From assembly GCA_002308155.1 (NCBI GenBank), contig DBVQ01000054.1, positions 14,896-22,395 of the forward strand: a stretch of DNA of 7,500 bases, given 5' to 3'. This document shows, one piece after another, positions 1 to 6,022 of this stretch (position 1 is its first letter; each line of letters begins with the position of its first letter). The notes under the pieces were generated by a model, which had not been told where the DNA came from, searched no databases, and worked only from the letters and a program-made list of their open reading frames with translations. The position numbers and the translations under genes are program-made. This DNA comes from Christensenella sp. UBA1260 (GTDB lineage: Bacteria; Bacillota; Clostridia; Christensenellales; CAG-917).

Positions 1-511
1 AGAGTTTGCAGGCGGAGTTTTTCATGTCAAGTCCGTTGACGAGACGTTTGACCTTGCAGAAAAACTTGCTGATACTTTGAACGGCGGCGAAATCATACTT
101 TTGAACGGCGACCTCGGCGCAGGCAAGACTACGTTTACAAAAGGACTCGCTCTTGCACTCGGCGTCATGGAGGAAGTGACCAGCCCGACGTTTACAATCA
201 TGAACGTCTATACGAGCGGCAGAGTCAAACTCAATCATCTTGACATGTACAGAGTTGAAAGTTCGGATGAACTCTACGAGCTTGGCGTTTTGGAAGCTAT
301 TGGCGAAGAAGGCGCGGTCACAGTCATTGAGTGGAACAAAGTTGACGATTTGGAAGGCAAACTTATATCTATTGATATAAACTCTATCGGCGAGAATGAA
401 CGCGAGTTTGTAATTGTTGTTCCAAATGGCGAGCAAAACGAAGAAAACGCGCCGGCATTTGAAGAGCTTGACGAGCAAAAAGACGAGAAGAATGAAAGCA
501 ATATTGATTGA
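1..511 (+). CDS. tsaE: TsaE, tRNA t6A threonylcarbamoyladenosine biosynthesis ATPase (5' partial)
   Basis: TsaE is the P-loop ATPase that works with TsaB and TsaD to transfer the threonylcarbamoyl group to A37 of ANN-decoding tRNAs in the cytoplasm. The visible part has 169 residues. A Walker A motif, GDLGAGKT, lies at visible residues 36-43, followed by the family SPTFTI block and VIEWNK near the middle. A TTG at 77 could serve as a start, but the frame is open to the left edge. Its upstream residues (VKSVDETFDLAEKLA) match the N-terminal strand and helix that TsaE proteins have before Walker A, and no ATG, GTG or TTG in that frame lies between 2 and 76. The true start is therefore left of the window. 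The last 25 or so residues form an acidic, low-complexity tail (many E, D, N and K) beyond the conserved core. The 3' end overlaps tsaB by 20 bp. Family assignment is firm. Confidence 0.95.
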   Translation, partial: EFAGGVFHVKSVDETFDLAEKLADTLNGGEIILLNGDLGAGKTTFTKGLALALGVMEEVTSPTFTIMNVYTSGRVKLNHLDMYRVESSDELYELGVLEAIGEEGAVTVIEWNKVDDLEGKLISIDINSIGENEREFVIVVPNGEQNEENAPAFEELDEQKDEKNESNID

Positions 512-1067
512 CACAACTTCATCCGATTTGACAGTCGCGTTTGTTGACAACAAGCGCGTATTTTCAAGCGTGCAATCCGTTGGAAGGACGGGTCATTCTG
601 CCGTGCTTATGCCGAGTATAGACAAGCTTTTGAAGGACAACGGCCTTGTTGTAGACGACATCGACACGGTGGGCGTTGTGGTCGGTCCGGGCTCGTTTAC
701 TGGCATACGCATCGGTGTTGCAACGGCTACGGCACTTGCGTTTTCTTTGAACGTAAAAAGAATTGCCGTCACATCCTTTGAGTTGCTTGCATATAGTAGG
801 CAAAAAGCGGACGTGGCAGTTGATGCCGGACATGGAAATCTCTATGTTGCACACGTTGAGGACGGCAAGGTTTTGTCTACGGACTTCATAGACGGCGAGG
901 CGGCAAAGAGCGTTGACAGGTCAAAGTTTGCTTTTGAGACTGCGGGCGACGTGGCAAATACGCTTGTTTCCGTTGCCAAAGAAAAGGCAGAAAAAGGCGA
1001 ATACGTCAGCGTGTTTGAGCCGTATTATATGCGTAAATCTCAAGCGGAGCGTGAAAAGGGATTATGA
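492..1067 (+). CDS. tsaB: TsaB, tRNA t6A biosynthesis scaffold protein
   Basis: TsaB is an ASKHA-fold, inactive paralogue of TsaD; it dimerises with TsaD and recruits TsaE for t6A37 formation on tRNA. The 191-residue product begins MKAILIDTTS, the typical phosphate-1 strand. It carries the family signature GPGSFTGIRIG at residues 65-75 and ends with the usual YYMRKSQAE-type tail at 178-186. The frame is open further upstream, to an ATG at 414, but that extension is basic and unlike TsaB and would lie inside tsaE, so ATG 492 was chosen. This gives a 20-bp overlap with tsaE. At 191 residues it is shorter than the roughly 230 of E. coli TsaB or B. subtilis YdiC; the shortening lies in the second half, with both ends conserved. 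Its stop overlaps the rimI start as ATGA. Confidence 0.95.
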   Translation: MKAILIDTTSSDLTVAFVDNKRVFSSVQSVGRTGHSAVLMPSIDKLLKDNGLVVDDIDTVGVVVGPGSFTGIRIGVATATALAFSLNVKRIAVTSFELLAYSRQKADVAVDAGHGNLYVAHVEDGKVLSTDFIDGEAAKSVDRSKFAFETAGDVANTLVSVAKEKAEKGEYVSVFEPYYMRKSQAEREKGL

Positions 1068-1495
1068 GATTCGTTCGCTTGGAGTTTAAGCATTTGAGCC
1101 AAATGGCTGAGATTGAACGCGAAGCGTTCGAGATGCCATGGACGGAAAATATGTTCATCCCTGAGGTGGAAGATCCGTCCGCCACCTATGTCGTAGGCGT
1201 GCGTGGCGAAGAAGTCATCTGCTACGGCGGATTTCACAAGGTGCTTGACGAGGCGCATATAACAAATATCGCCGTCAAGAGCACGGAGCGCGGACGTGGT
1301 ATAGGCGGGTTTTTGCTTGCTGAACTCATATCGCGAGCAAGAAATCTCGGTGTTGAGCGTATGACTCTCGAAGTGAGAGACGGCAACGTGCCCGCAATCA
1401 AATTGTACGAAAGTTTCGGCTTCAAGGTCGAGGGTGTGCGAAAGAAGTATTATGACAACAAATTCGACGCTCTCATTATGTGGCTGACTTTGTGA
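1064..1495 (+). CDS. rimI: RimI-type GNAT protein N-terminal acetyltransferase
   Basis: This GNAT enzyme uses acetyl-CoA to acetylate a protein N-terminus; in E. coli RimI the target is alanine-1 of ribosomal protein S18. It has 143 residues, the normal length. The acetyl-CoA pyrophosphate loop is RGRGIG at 76-81, after the IAV strand at 69-71. E103 in LEVRDGN and Y115 in KLYESFGF correspond to the proposed catalytic Glu and Tyr of E. coli RimI. The usual EVRxSN block reads EVRDGN here, with Gly in place of Ser. MPWTE at 24-28 matches the substrate-side PW motif of RimI. The gene overlaps tsaB by four bases (ATGA), so the two are probably translationally coupled, and tsaB-rimI is the common order in Bacillota. 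Whether the target is S18 in this organism is inference from the family. Confidence 0.93.
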   Translation: MRFVRLEFKHLSQMAEIEREAFEMPWTENMFIPEVEDPSATYVVGVRGEEVICYGGFHKVLDEAHITNIAVKSTERGRGIGGFLLAELISRARNLGVERMTLEVRDGNVPAIKLYESFGFKVEGVRKKYYDNKFDALIMWLTL

Positions 1496-1511
1496 GCGTC
1501 TAAGGAGGCGC
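1496..1511 (+). promoter_or_regulatory. Ribosome binding site inside a hairpin at the rimI/hydrolase junction
   Basis: The only gap between rimI and the hydrolase holds AAGGAGG (1502-1508), a near-perfect Shine-Dalgarno sequence, 3 nt before the TTG start at 1512. The same bases can fold: AGCGTCT (1495-1501) pairs with AGGCGCT (1506-1512) around an AAGG loop, seven pairs with one G-U wobble. The fold includes the last base of the rimI stop and the first base of the hydrolase start. A ribosome finishing rimI would melt it, so the arrangement suggests translational coupling. Pairing is seen directly; the regulatory role is inference. Confidence 0.5.
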
Positions 1512-2234
1512 TTGAACTATAAAATAATCGAAGGCTCAAAGTTTCAAACCGTAAACGGCAATGAAACGCGAGACTATGTGGTATTTTTGCACGGCTGGGG
1601 CGGTAGCGTCTCCGCCTTTTTGTTTGTCGCAAAAAGGCTTGCGACACTTGGATATCGCTGTATTTTGCCGGATTTGGCGGGTTTTGGCGATACGCCTGAG
1701 CCAACTTTTCCATATACCGTTAAAGCGTATGCAAACGACGTCAGGCGACTTTTGTATGACCTTGATATAAAGAGCGCAATACTTGTCGGGCACTCGTTTG
1801 GCGGCAGAATTGCGCTGGAACTTGCCTATGCAAGCCCTGATTTGGTCAAAAAACTCGTGTTGATTGATTCTGCGGGATGCAAGCCAAGGCGAGGATTAAA
1901 ATACCGTTTTCGCGTTTTAGCGCACAAGTTTTTGCGGAGAATTGGCAAAAAAGGGCTGAAAGGCTCAAAGGATTATCAGGTCTTGTCGCCGATTATGCGT
2001 GAAACTTTCAAAAGCGTGGTCAATTATTTTCAAGACGGTCAACTTGAATACATTTCATGTACAACGGCGATATTTTGGGGCAAACGAGACAAGGAAACTC
2101 CGAAATATATGGCAAAACGGCTCGTAAAAGGCATTTTAGATGCAAAACTATTTTGGCTTGAAGGCGGACATTTTGCCTATATGGACGACTTTTTCAGATT
2201 TTTCAGCATATTCTCGGCATTTTTGAAGGTTTGA
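1512..2234 (+). CDS. Alpha/beta hydrolase, substrate unknown
   Basis: This is a 240-residue cytoplasmic alpha/beta-hydrolase-fold protein with no signal peptide. The oxyanion-hole motif HGWGG is at 27-31. The nucleophile elbow GHSFGG (93-98) gives Ser95. A likely acid, Asp193, lies in WGKRD after the expected late strand, and the catalytic His220 is in GGHFAYMD. The triad is complete and in the normal order, so it should be an active esterase, lipase-like, amidase or C-C hydrolase; the sequence does not say which. The helical cap region (about 120-175) is short and rich in Lys and Arg. The start is TTG at 1512, directly after a strong AAGGAGG; no in-frame ATG lies before the core. It sits 16 bp after rimI and 1 bp before the membrane-fused Mur ligase, so a role in envelope metabolism is plausible but inferred only from position. 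Confidence 0.88.
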   Translation: MNYKIIEGSKFQTVNGNETRDYVVFLHGWGGSVSAFLFVAKRLATLGYRCILPDLAGFGDTPEPTFPYTVKAYANDVRRLLYDLDIKSAILVGHSFGGRIALELAYASPDLVKKLVLIDSAGCKPRRGLKYRFRVLAHKFLRRIGKKGLKGSKDYQVLSPIMRETFKSVVNYFQDGQLEYISCTTAIFWGKRDKETPKYMAKRLVKGILDAKLFWLEGGHFAYMDDFFRFFSIFSAFLKV

Positions 2235-2235
2235 T

Positions 2236-3831
2236 ATGGCTTTGGCGCGCGGCGATTGGTTTTATATTGTAATGGTGTTTGTGGCGAGCTTTTTTATGAC
2301 TCGGCCGTATCTCTATGCAATCCAGCAGGACAATTATCGAATAACCGAGATTTTCAAAAACCGAAGACTTGGATTTATATATCTGTTTGATGTCTGCGCG
2401 GTTGTCGTGTTTGTCGGTGCTTGGGCAGGATTTTATTTTGTGCAGGCGCGAGCGTTTTTGGGCTTTTTGACAACTTTGTTTTTCTTTGTCGCGGAGATTG
2501 CAATGTATTTTATGGAGGATTTGCCGACAAGAAAAAAGCCTTTGAAATATACAAAACGTGCGGTTAGATGCCTTATTTTTGTGTCATTGTGTGGCACTGC
2601 GCTTGCGACTTGTGCGCTGGCTGTCGCAAACGTCAGGCTTGAAGACTCGTATTTTAGATACTTGGTGTTTTTTGCATATCAGATAGTCTTTCCGCTTGTA
2701 TTCATTGTCAGCGGAAACGTGATAAACGTCTTTGAAAAGGCAAACAACAAGGGCTATGAGCTGAGGACTGAAAGGATTCTCAACAGTTTTCCAAACCTGA
2801 CAAAAATTGCAATAACCGGCAGTTTTGGCAAAACTTCCGTCAAAAACTTCTTGAACACAGTTTTACAAGAAAAATACAATGTTTTGGCGACACCAAAGAG
2901 CTTTAATACTCCTATGGGTATCTCACTTGCCACAAAAGAGCTTGACGAAACATACGATTGTTTTATTGCGGAGTTTGGAGCGCGGCGTGTGGGCGACATA
3001 AAGCGGCTTATGAATATTGTAAAGCCAAATATCGCAGTTTTGACGGGTATAAACGAGCAACATCTTGAAACTTTCCGCTCAAAAAAGAACATTATCAACG
3101 AAAAATGCAGGATTTTGAACGTTTCAGGCGGTTTTTGCGTTGTAAATGACGAGCTCAAAGATATTGTTCAAGACAAAATAGACAAAAAAGACGTCAAAGT
3201 CATCTATGTCGGTTTTAATGAAGACTCTGACATAAGGGCGGAAAATATCGCTGTCAGCGAGCGTGGCAGCACATTTGATCTGATTGTGGAAGGAGAGCGT
3301 TATTTTGCCAAAACTTCGCTCATTGGGCTTCATAATGTAAAAAATCTTTTGCTTGCGGTTGGTGTTGCGTGGGGACTTGGGGTTGAAATGCCATATATTT
3401 TGCACGGAATTGAGTGCGCAGAGCCTGTTCCGCATCGTATGGAACTCATTGAAGGGAACGGAATCAACATTATTGATGATAGTTTCAATGGCAATCCCAC
3501 TGGCGCAAAATGCGCAATTGACACGCTAAAACTGTTTGACACAAGAAAAGTGATTTTGACACCCGGGCTCGTTGAACTTGGGAGCGAGGAGCAAAACATC
3601 AACTATGAACTTGGCAAATACATGGCAAGCGTCGTTGACCTTGTCATGCTCGTTGGCGTAAAACGCACGGACGCAATAAAGAGGGGACTGCTTGACAATG
3701 GTTATGGCGGGGAGATACATATTTACAAGACTTTGGCGTCTGCAGAGGCTGATTTTGAGCAAAGATTGAAGGCGGGAGACACTTTGCTGATATTGAACGA
3801 TTTGCCTGACATCTATGATGAAAAGAGCTAA
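2236..3831 (+). CDS. MurF-like Mur ligase with an N-terminal multi-pass membrane domain
   Basis: The protein has 531 residues. Residues 1-165 contain about five hydrophobic spans (roughly 8-28, 46-70, 73-94, 110-132, 140-165). The Mur ligase core begins about 25 residues later: P-loop ITGSFGKTS at 193-201; TPKSFNTPMG at 219-228; EFGARRVGDI at 246-255; INEQHLETF at 272-280; K290, which aligns with the carbamylated Lys of Mur ligases; HRMEL at 400-404; and DDSFNGNP at 414-421. The last motif matches the MurF DDxYNANP signature rather than MurC, MurD or MurE, so ATP-dependent addition of D-Ala-D-Ala to the muramyl peptide is the best guess. Canonical MurF instead begins with a soluble domain that binds the UDP-MurNAc-tripeptide, and there is no room for it here. 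The enzyme may work at the membrane, perhaps on a lipid-linked substrate (inference). The start is ATG, 6 nt after GAAGG and 1 bp after the hydrolase stop. The next gene on the strand is ddl, which makes the predicted co-substrate. Confidence 0.88.
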   Translation: MALARGDWFYIVMVFVASFFMTRPYLYAIQQDNYRITEIFKNRRLGFIYLFDVCAVVVFVGAWAGFYFVQARAFLGFLTTLFFFVAEIAMYFMEDLPTRKKPLKYTKRAVRCLIFVSLCGTALATCALAVANVRLEDSYFRYLVFFAYQIVFPLVFIVSGNVINVFEKANNKGYELRTERILNSFPNLTKIAITGSFGKTSVKNFLNTVLQEKYNVLATPKSFNTPMGISLATKELDETYDCFIAEFGARRVGDIKRLMNIVKPNIAVLTGINEQHLETFRSKKNIINEKCRILNVSGGFCVVNDELKDIVQDKIDKKDVKVIYVGFNEDSDIRAENIAVSERGSTFDLIVEGERYFAKTSLIGLHNVKNLLLAVGVAWGLGVEMPYILHGIECAEPVPHRMELIEGNGINIIDDSFNGNPTGAKCAIDTLKLFDTRKVILTPGLVELGSEEQNINYELGKYMASVVDLVMLVGVKRTDAIKRGLLDNGYGGEIHIYKTLASAEADFEQRLKAGDTLLILNDLPDIYDEKS

Positions 3832-3965
3832 TTTTCCAATAAAACGCTCTGTTTTGAACAAAAAACTATTCTAAAAAACGTAAAATATTGTAAAACTTTT
3901 GAAAAATTGTGTTTGAAAATCACCAAAAAACCGGTTTTTGCATAGTGTAGGCAGAGGAGATTTTT
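3832..3965 (+). promoter_or_regulatory. AT-rich gap upstream of ddl with a 14-bp palindrome
   Basis: This 134-bp stretch separates ddl from the packed operon before it, so ddl may have its own control. It holds two copies of TTTGAAAA, 14 bp apart (from 3898 and 3912), and a perfect palindrome AAAAACCGGTTTTT at 3926-3939. A clear ddl ribosome binding site, AGAGGAGA (3953-3960), lies 5 nt before the ATG. TTGAAA at 3913 and CATAGT at 3941 resemble -35 and -10 boxes, but the 22-bp spacer is too long, so I do not claim a promoter. No GC-rich terminator stem is visible after the Mur ligase gene, so read-through into ddl is possible. Confidence 0.35.
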
Positions 3966-5084
3966 ATGCGGAAAAAGATTGCGCTGATATTTGGTGGCAG
4001 GTCGCTTGAACACGACGTTTCAATCATAACTGCAATGCAAGTTTTGGCAAAAATTGACAAGAAAAAATACCATGTTGAGCCAATCTATATGAAAGATGGA
4101 GACTTTTTTGTCGGTTGGGTTGACAAACTTGATGTGTTCAAAGATTTTGACCCGACAAAACACAAAAAAGCGTTTTTGCTCAAGGGCGATTTTTATGTAT
4201 TGCGAAAAAGAGGGGTAATCAAAAAGATTTTCAAACCTGATGTTGCCTTGATTGCTTGCCATGGCGGAGAGGGCGAGGACGGGAAACTTCAAGCTATGCT
4301 TGATATCAACGGCATACCTTACACTTCGCCCGATACTTTGCAATCTGCTGTCTGTATGGACAAAGAGTTTTCAAAGCGCGTGTTTGAAAATATGCTCTTG
4401 TCTATTTTGCCTTATGAAACTGTAAAACGTGAGGAATATTTTGAAGATAAAGACAAAATTGTCTTTATGCTTGAGAGCTTTCTTGCATATCCGCTTATCG
4501 TCAAGCCCGCAAGACTTGGCAGTAGCATAGGCATAAGCGTTGCAAACGGCAGAGAAGAATTGAAGGATGCGCTGGATTTGGCTTGCAAGTTTGACGATAA
4601 AATCGTCGTTGAGCACAAACTTGACGATTTTGTTGAGGTAAACTGCGCGGCATATTGCGATGGGACGAACATTGTGGTCGGCAAAACGGAACAACCTTTG
4701 ACCGCAAATGACTTTTTGACCTTTGCCGACAAATATGAGCAGGGCGGCAAGATGAGCGGGCATGTGCGCGTGTCTCCTGCAAATATAGGTTCTTTGAACC
4801 TAATTGTCAAAGCTATGACGGAAAGAATATATCGCGACCTTGATATGAACGGCATAATAAGGGTGGACTATCTTGTGGACGTTGAAAGAAACAAAGTGTA
4901 TGTCAATGAGGTAAACACTGTGCCAGGCTCTTTGGCGTTTTATCTGTTTGATGTGGATTTCAAAACGCTCCTGAGTGATGTCGTTGAGGCGTCAATAGCA
5001 CGCAAAATAAAGAGAAAGTCGGCAACGACTTTCAAGACGAATATCCTTGCCAATTTCAAGGGCGGAAACAAGCTCAAAAAGTAA
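3966..5084 (+). CDS. ddl: D-alanine--D-alanine ligase
   Basis: Ddl joins two D-alanines using ATP in the cytoplasm, making the dipeptide that MurF attaches to the peptidoglycan stem. The product has 372 residues, like the longer Ddl class. FGGRSLEHDVS at 9-19 has Glu15, equivalent to E. coli DdlB Glu15. HGGEGEDG is at 99-106. The ATP-grasp block KPARLGSSIGI is at 180-190. In the omega loop, Tyr257 in DKYEQ matches DdlB Tyr216, which favours D-Ala over the D-lactate specificity of VanA types (these have His in the loop). RVD (299-301) and NEVN (314-317) supply metal and substrate ligands. After PG (320-321) the chain reads SLAFYLF instead of the usual MTxxSLxP, which puts Tyr326 where DdlB has Ser281. 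The last 30 residues are basic. The ATG was chosen because AGAGGAGA lies 5 nt upstream. The gene follows the MurF-like ligase on the same strand, matching their consecutive roles. Confidence 0.95.
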   Translation: MRKKIALIFGGRSLEHDVSIITAMQVLAKIDKKKYHVEPIYMKDGDFFVGWVDKLDVFKDFDPTKHKKAFLLKGDFYVLRKRGVIKKIFKPDVALIACHGGEGEDGKLQAMLDINGIPYTSPDTLQSAVCMDKEFSKRVFENMLLSILPYETVKREEYFEDKDKIVFMLESFLAYPLIVKPARLGSSIGISVANGREELKDALDLACKFDDKIVVEHKLDDFVEVNCAAYCDGTNIVVGKTEQPLTANDFLTFADKYEQGGKMSGHVRVSPANIGSLNLIVKAMTERIYRDLDMNGIIRVDYLVDVERNKVYVNEVNTVPGSLAFYLFDVDFKTLLSDVVEASIARKIKRKSATTFKTNILANFKGGNKLKK

Positions 5085-5102
5085 TTCAATAGGGTGGATT
5101 GT

Positions 5103-5134
5103 AATAAAAAAAGCACGAACTGTGTTCGTGCTTT
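5103..5134 (-). terminator. Intrinsic terminator between convergent genes, mainly for the minus-strand gene
   Basis: AAAGCACGAAC (5110-5120) and GTTCGTGCTTT (5124-5134) form a perfect 11-bp stem with a TGT loop. Read on the minus strand, the stem is followed by an uninterrupted run of T (seven, counting the stem end) and then ATTAC, the classic Rho-independent layout. It begins 17 nt after the stop of the minus-strand membrane gene. On the plus strand the stem follows the ddl stop by 25 nt, but only three T's follow before AAAA, so it would be a weak terminator in that direction. It probably serves both genes with unequal strength. Confidence 0.85.
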
Positions 5135-5151
5135 AAAACTTGCTATTTTGT

Positions 5152-5967
5152 TTAATTCGTCTTAGCGACTATATATTCGCCTTGCAAAACAATTATGTTT
5201 TTGTAGGCTTTTGGAACATAGATTTTGACTTGTTTTTCAATCTTGTTTTCGTCAAACATGAAAAACAAAAGTTTTTCCAGTGCACCGTCAAGCGGTGGTT
5301 GTTCGTCTTCGGTTATCGTCAGCGTATTGTTGCTTAGTGCTAGCACAATTTGATTATGGTATTTTTCATAGCCGCAAATCAAAACAAAACTCTGTTTTGT
5401 CTCATCTTCCGTATAGATAATAACGGCGTTTTTTGTGTCCAAGTCAACGACAATCTTGTTTGGGCTTTCGTCTCCGCCCAAAGTGTAGCGGATTTCGCGG
5501 TGGTTTATGTCCGCATAGTAACCGTTTTTCTCCATGTACGGGGAGATTGTCTTTGTCCATTTGTCTCTGTTTATGACTCCGAGAGCGGCAGAGATTATTG
5601 CACAGACTGCGCCGACAAGAAGTGTGAGTAAAGCGATATTTTGAAGAGTCAAATAATCCTTGAAAGACTTTGGAGCATTTTGCGGTTTTTGCTCAGGTTT
5701 TGCTGTTTCGCCTTTGCGTTTTTTGTAGTATTTGCCATAGGCAAAAAATCCGTTGAGCGCCAAAACTCCAAAACCCGCGCAAATCATACTTGCGGCAAAA
5801 ACTATCAAGAAAACCATTGCGGATTTGAGTGCTACTGTCAAAATAACCGAATACATCAAAAACAGCAGTGCGCCGAGCATAAGTGCGACGGCGACTGTCA
5901 TCAAAAGGAAAAACGGCAAAGGCAAAAGCCTGTCTTTTATTGAAGTCTTTTTTGAGATCTGTTCCAT
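5152..5967 (-). CDS. Membrane protein of unknown function with a beta-rich C-terminal domain
   Basis: I do not recognise this 271-residue protein. Two hydrophobic segments (about 14-45 and 48-76) are followed by a basic, Pro/Gln-rich linker (KKRKGETAKPEQ, 82-93) and a third membrane span at about 111-132. The remaining 140 or so residues look like alternating beta strands (KIVVDL, AVIIYT, SFVLICGY, QIVLALS, TLTITED) and end with KQVKIYVPKAYKNIIVLQG. That ending faintly recalls strand-repeat domains such as DUF4097, but I would not assign it. With three spans the C-terminal domain is probably outside if the basic linker is inside. The frame stays open upstream to 6267, but that part lies behind the promoter and opposite the deacetylase gene, so the ATG at 5967 was chosen. 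There is no Shine-Dalgarno sequence; the ATG is 6 nt after the -10 box. Later starts at TTG 5925 or 5919, behind a weak ACAGG, are possible. Confidence 0.8.
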   Translation of the reverse strand: MEQISKKTSIKDRLLPLPFFLLMTVAVALMLGALLFLMYSVILTVALKSAMVFLIVFAASMICAGFGVLALNGFFAYGKYYKKRKGETAKPEQKPQNAPKSFKDYLTLQNIALLTLLVGAVCAIISAALGVINRDKWTKTISPYMEKNGYYADINHREIRYTLGGDESPNKIVVDLDTKNAVIIYTEDETKQSFVLICGYEKYHNQIVLALSNNTLTITEDEQPPLDGALEKLLFFMFDENKIEKQVKIYVPKAYKNIIVLQGEYIVAKTN

Positions 5968-5973
5968 AACAAA

Positions 5974-6003
5974 ATTATACAAATAAATAGGGCAGGTTGT
6001 CAA
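5974..6003 (-). promoter_or_regulatory. Full-consensus sigma-70/SigA promoter for the minus-strand membrane gene
   Basis: On the minus strand, TTGACA (6003-5998) and TATAAT (5979-5974) are both perfect consensus hexamers with an 18-bp AT-rich spacer. The -10 box ends 6 nt before the ATG at 5967, so transcription would begin on or within a base or two of the start codon, giving a leaderless mRNA. The hexamers and spacing are seen directly; the start point is inferred from normal initiation about 7 nt after the -10 box. Confidence 0.85.
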
Positions 6004-6006
6004 ATG

Positions 6007-6022
6007 CTTCAAATCATTGAAG
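6007..6022. promoter_or_regulatory. Inverted repeat next to the -35 box, possible operator
   Basis: CTTCAA and TTGAAG, perfect 6-bp arms around ATCA, form a dyad that starts 4 bp beyond the -35 box of the minus-strand promoter. It lies in the 176-bp space between the divergent membrane-protein and deacetylase genes. Its size and place suit a dimeric regulator, but a single 6-bp dyad can occur by chance. Confidence 0.3.

Noticed and set aside
414..491. Upstream ATG 414 as the tsaB start
   Set aside because: It adds 26 basic residues unlike TsaB and extends far into tsaE; ATG 492 gives the canonical MKAILIDTTS start.
77..511. tsaE starting at TTG 77 inside the window
   Set aside because: The frame is open to the left edge and its upstream residues match the N-terminal part of TsaE before Walker A, so the gene starts outside the window.
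3841..3870. Terminator after the Mur ligase gene (AAAAC/GTTTT and TTTTG/CAAAA arms)
   Set aside because: The stems are 5 bp, nearly all A-T, and are not followed by a T run.
3854..3886. Promoter TTGAAC / TAAAAT after the Mur ligase gene
   Set aside because: The spacer is 21 bp, too long for a normal SigA promoter in an AT-rich stretch where such boxes occur by chance.
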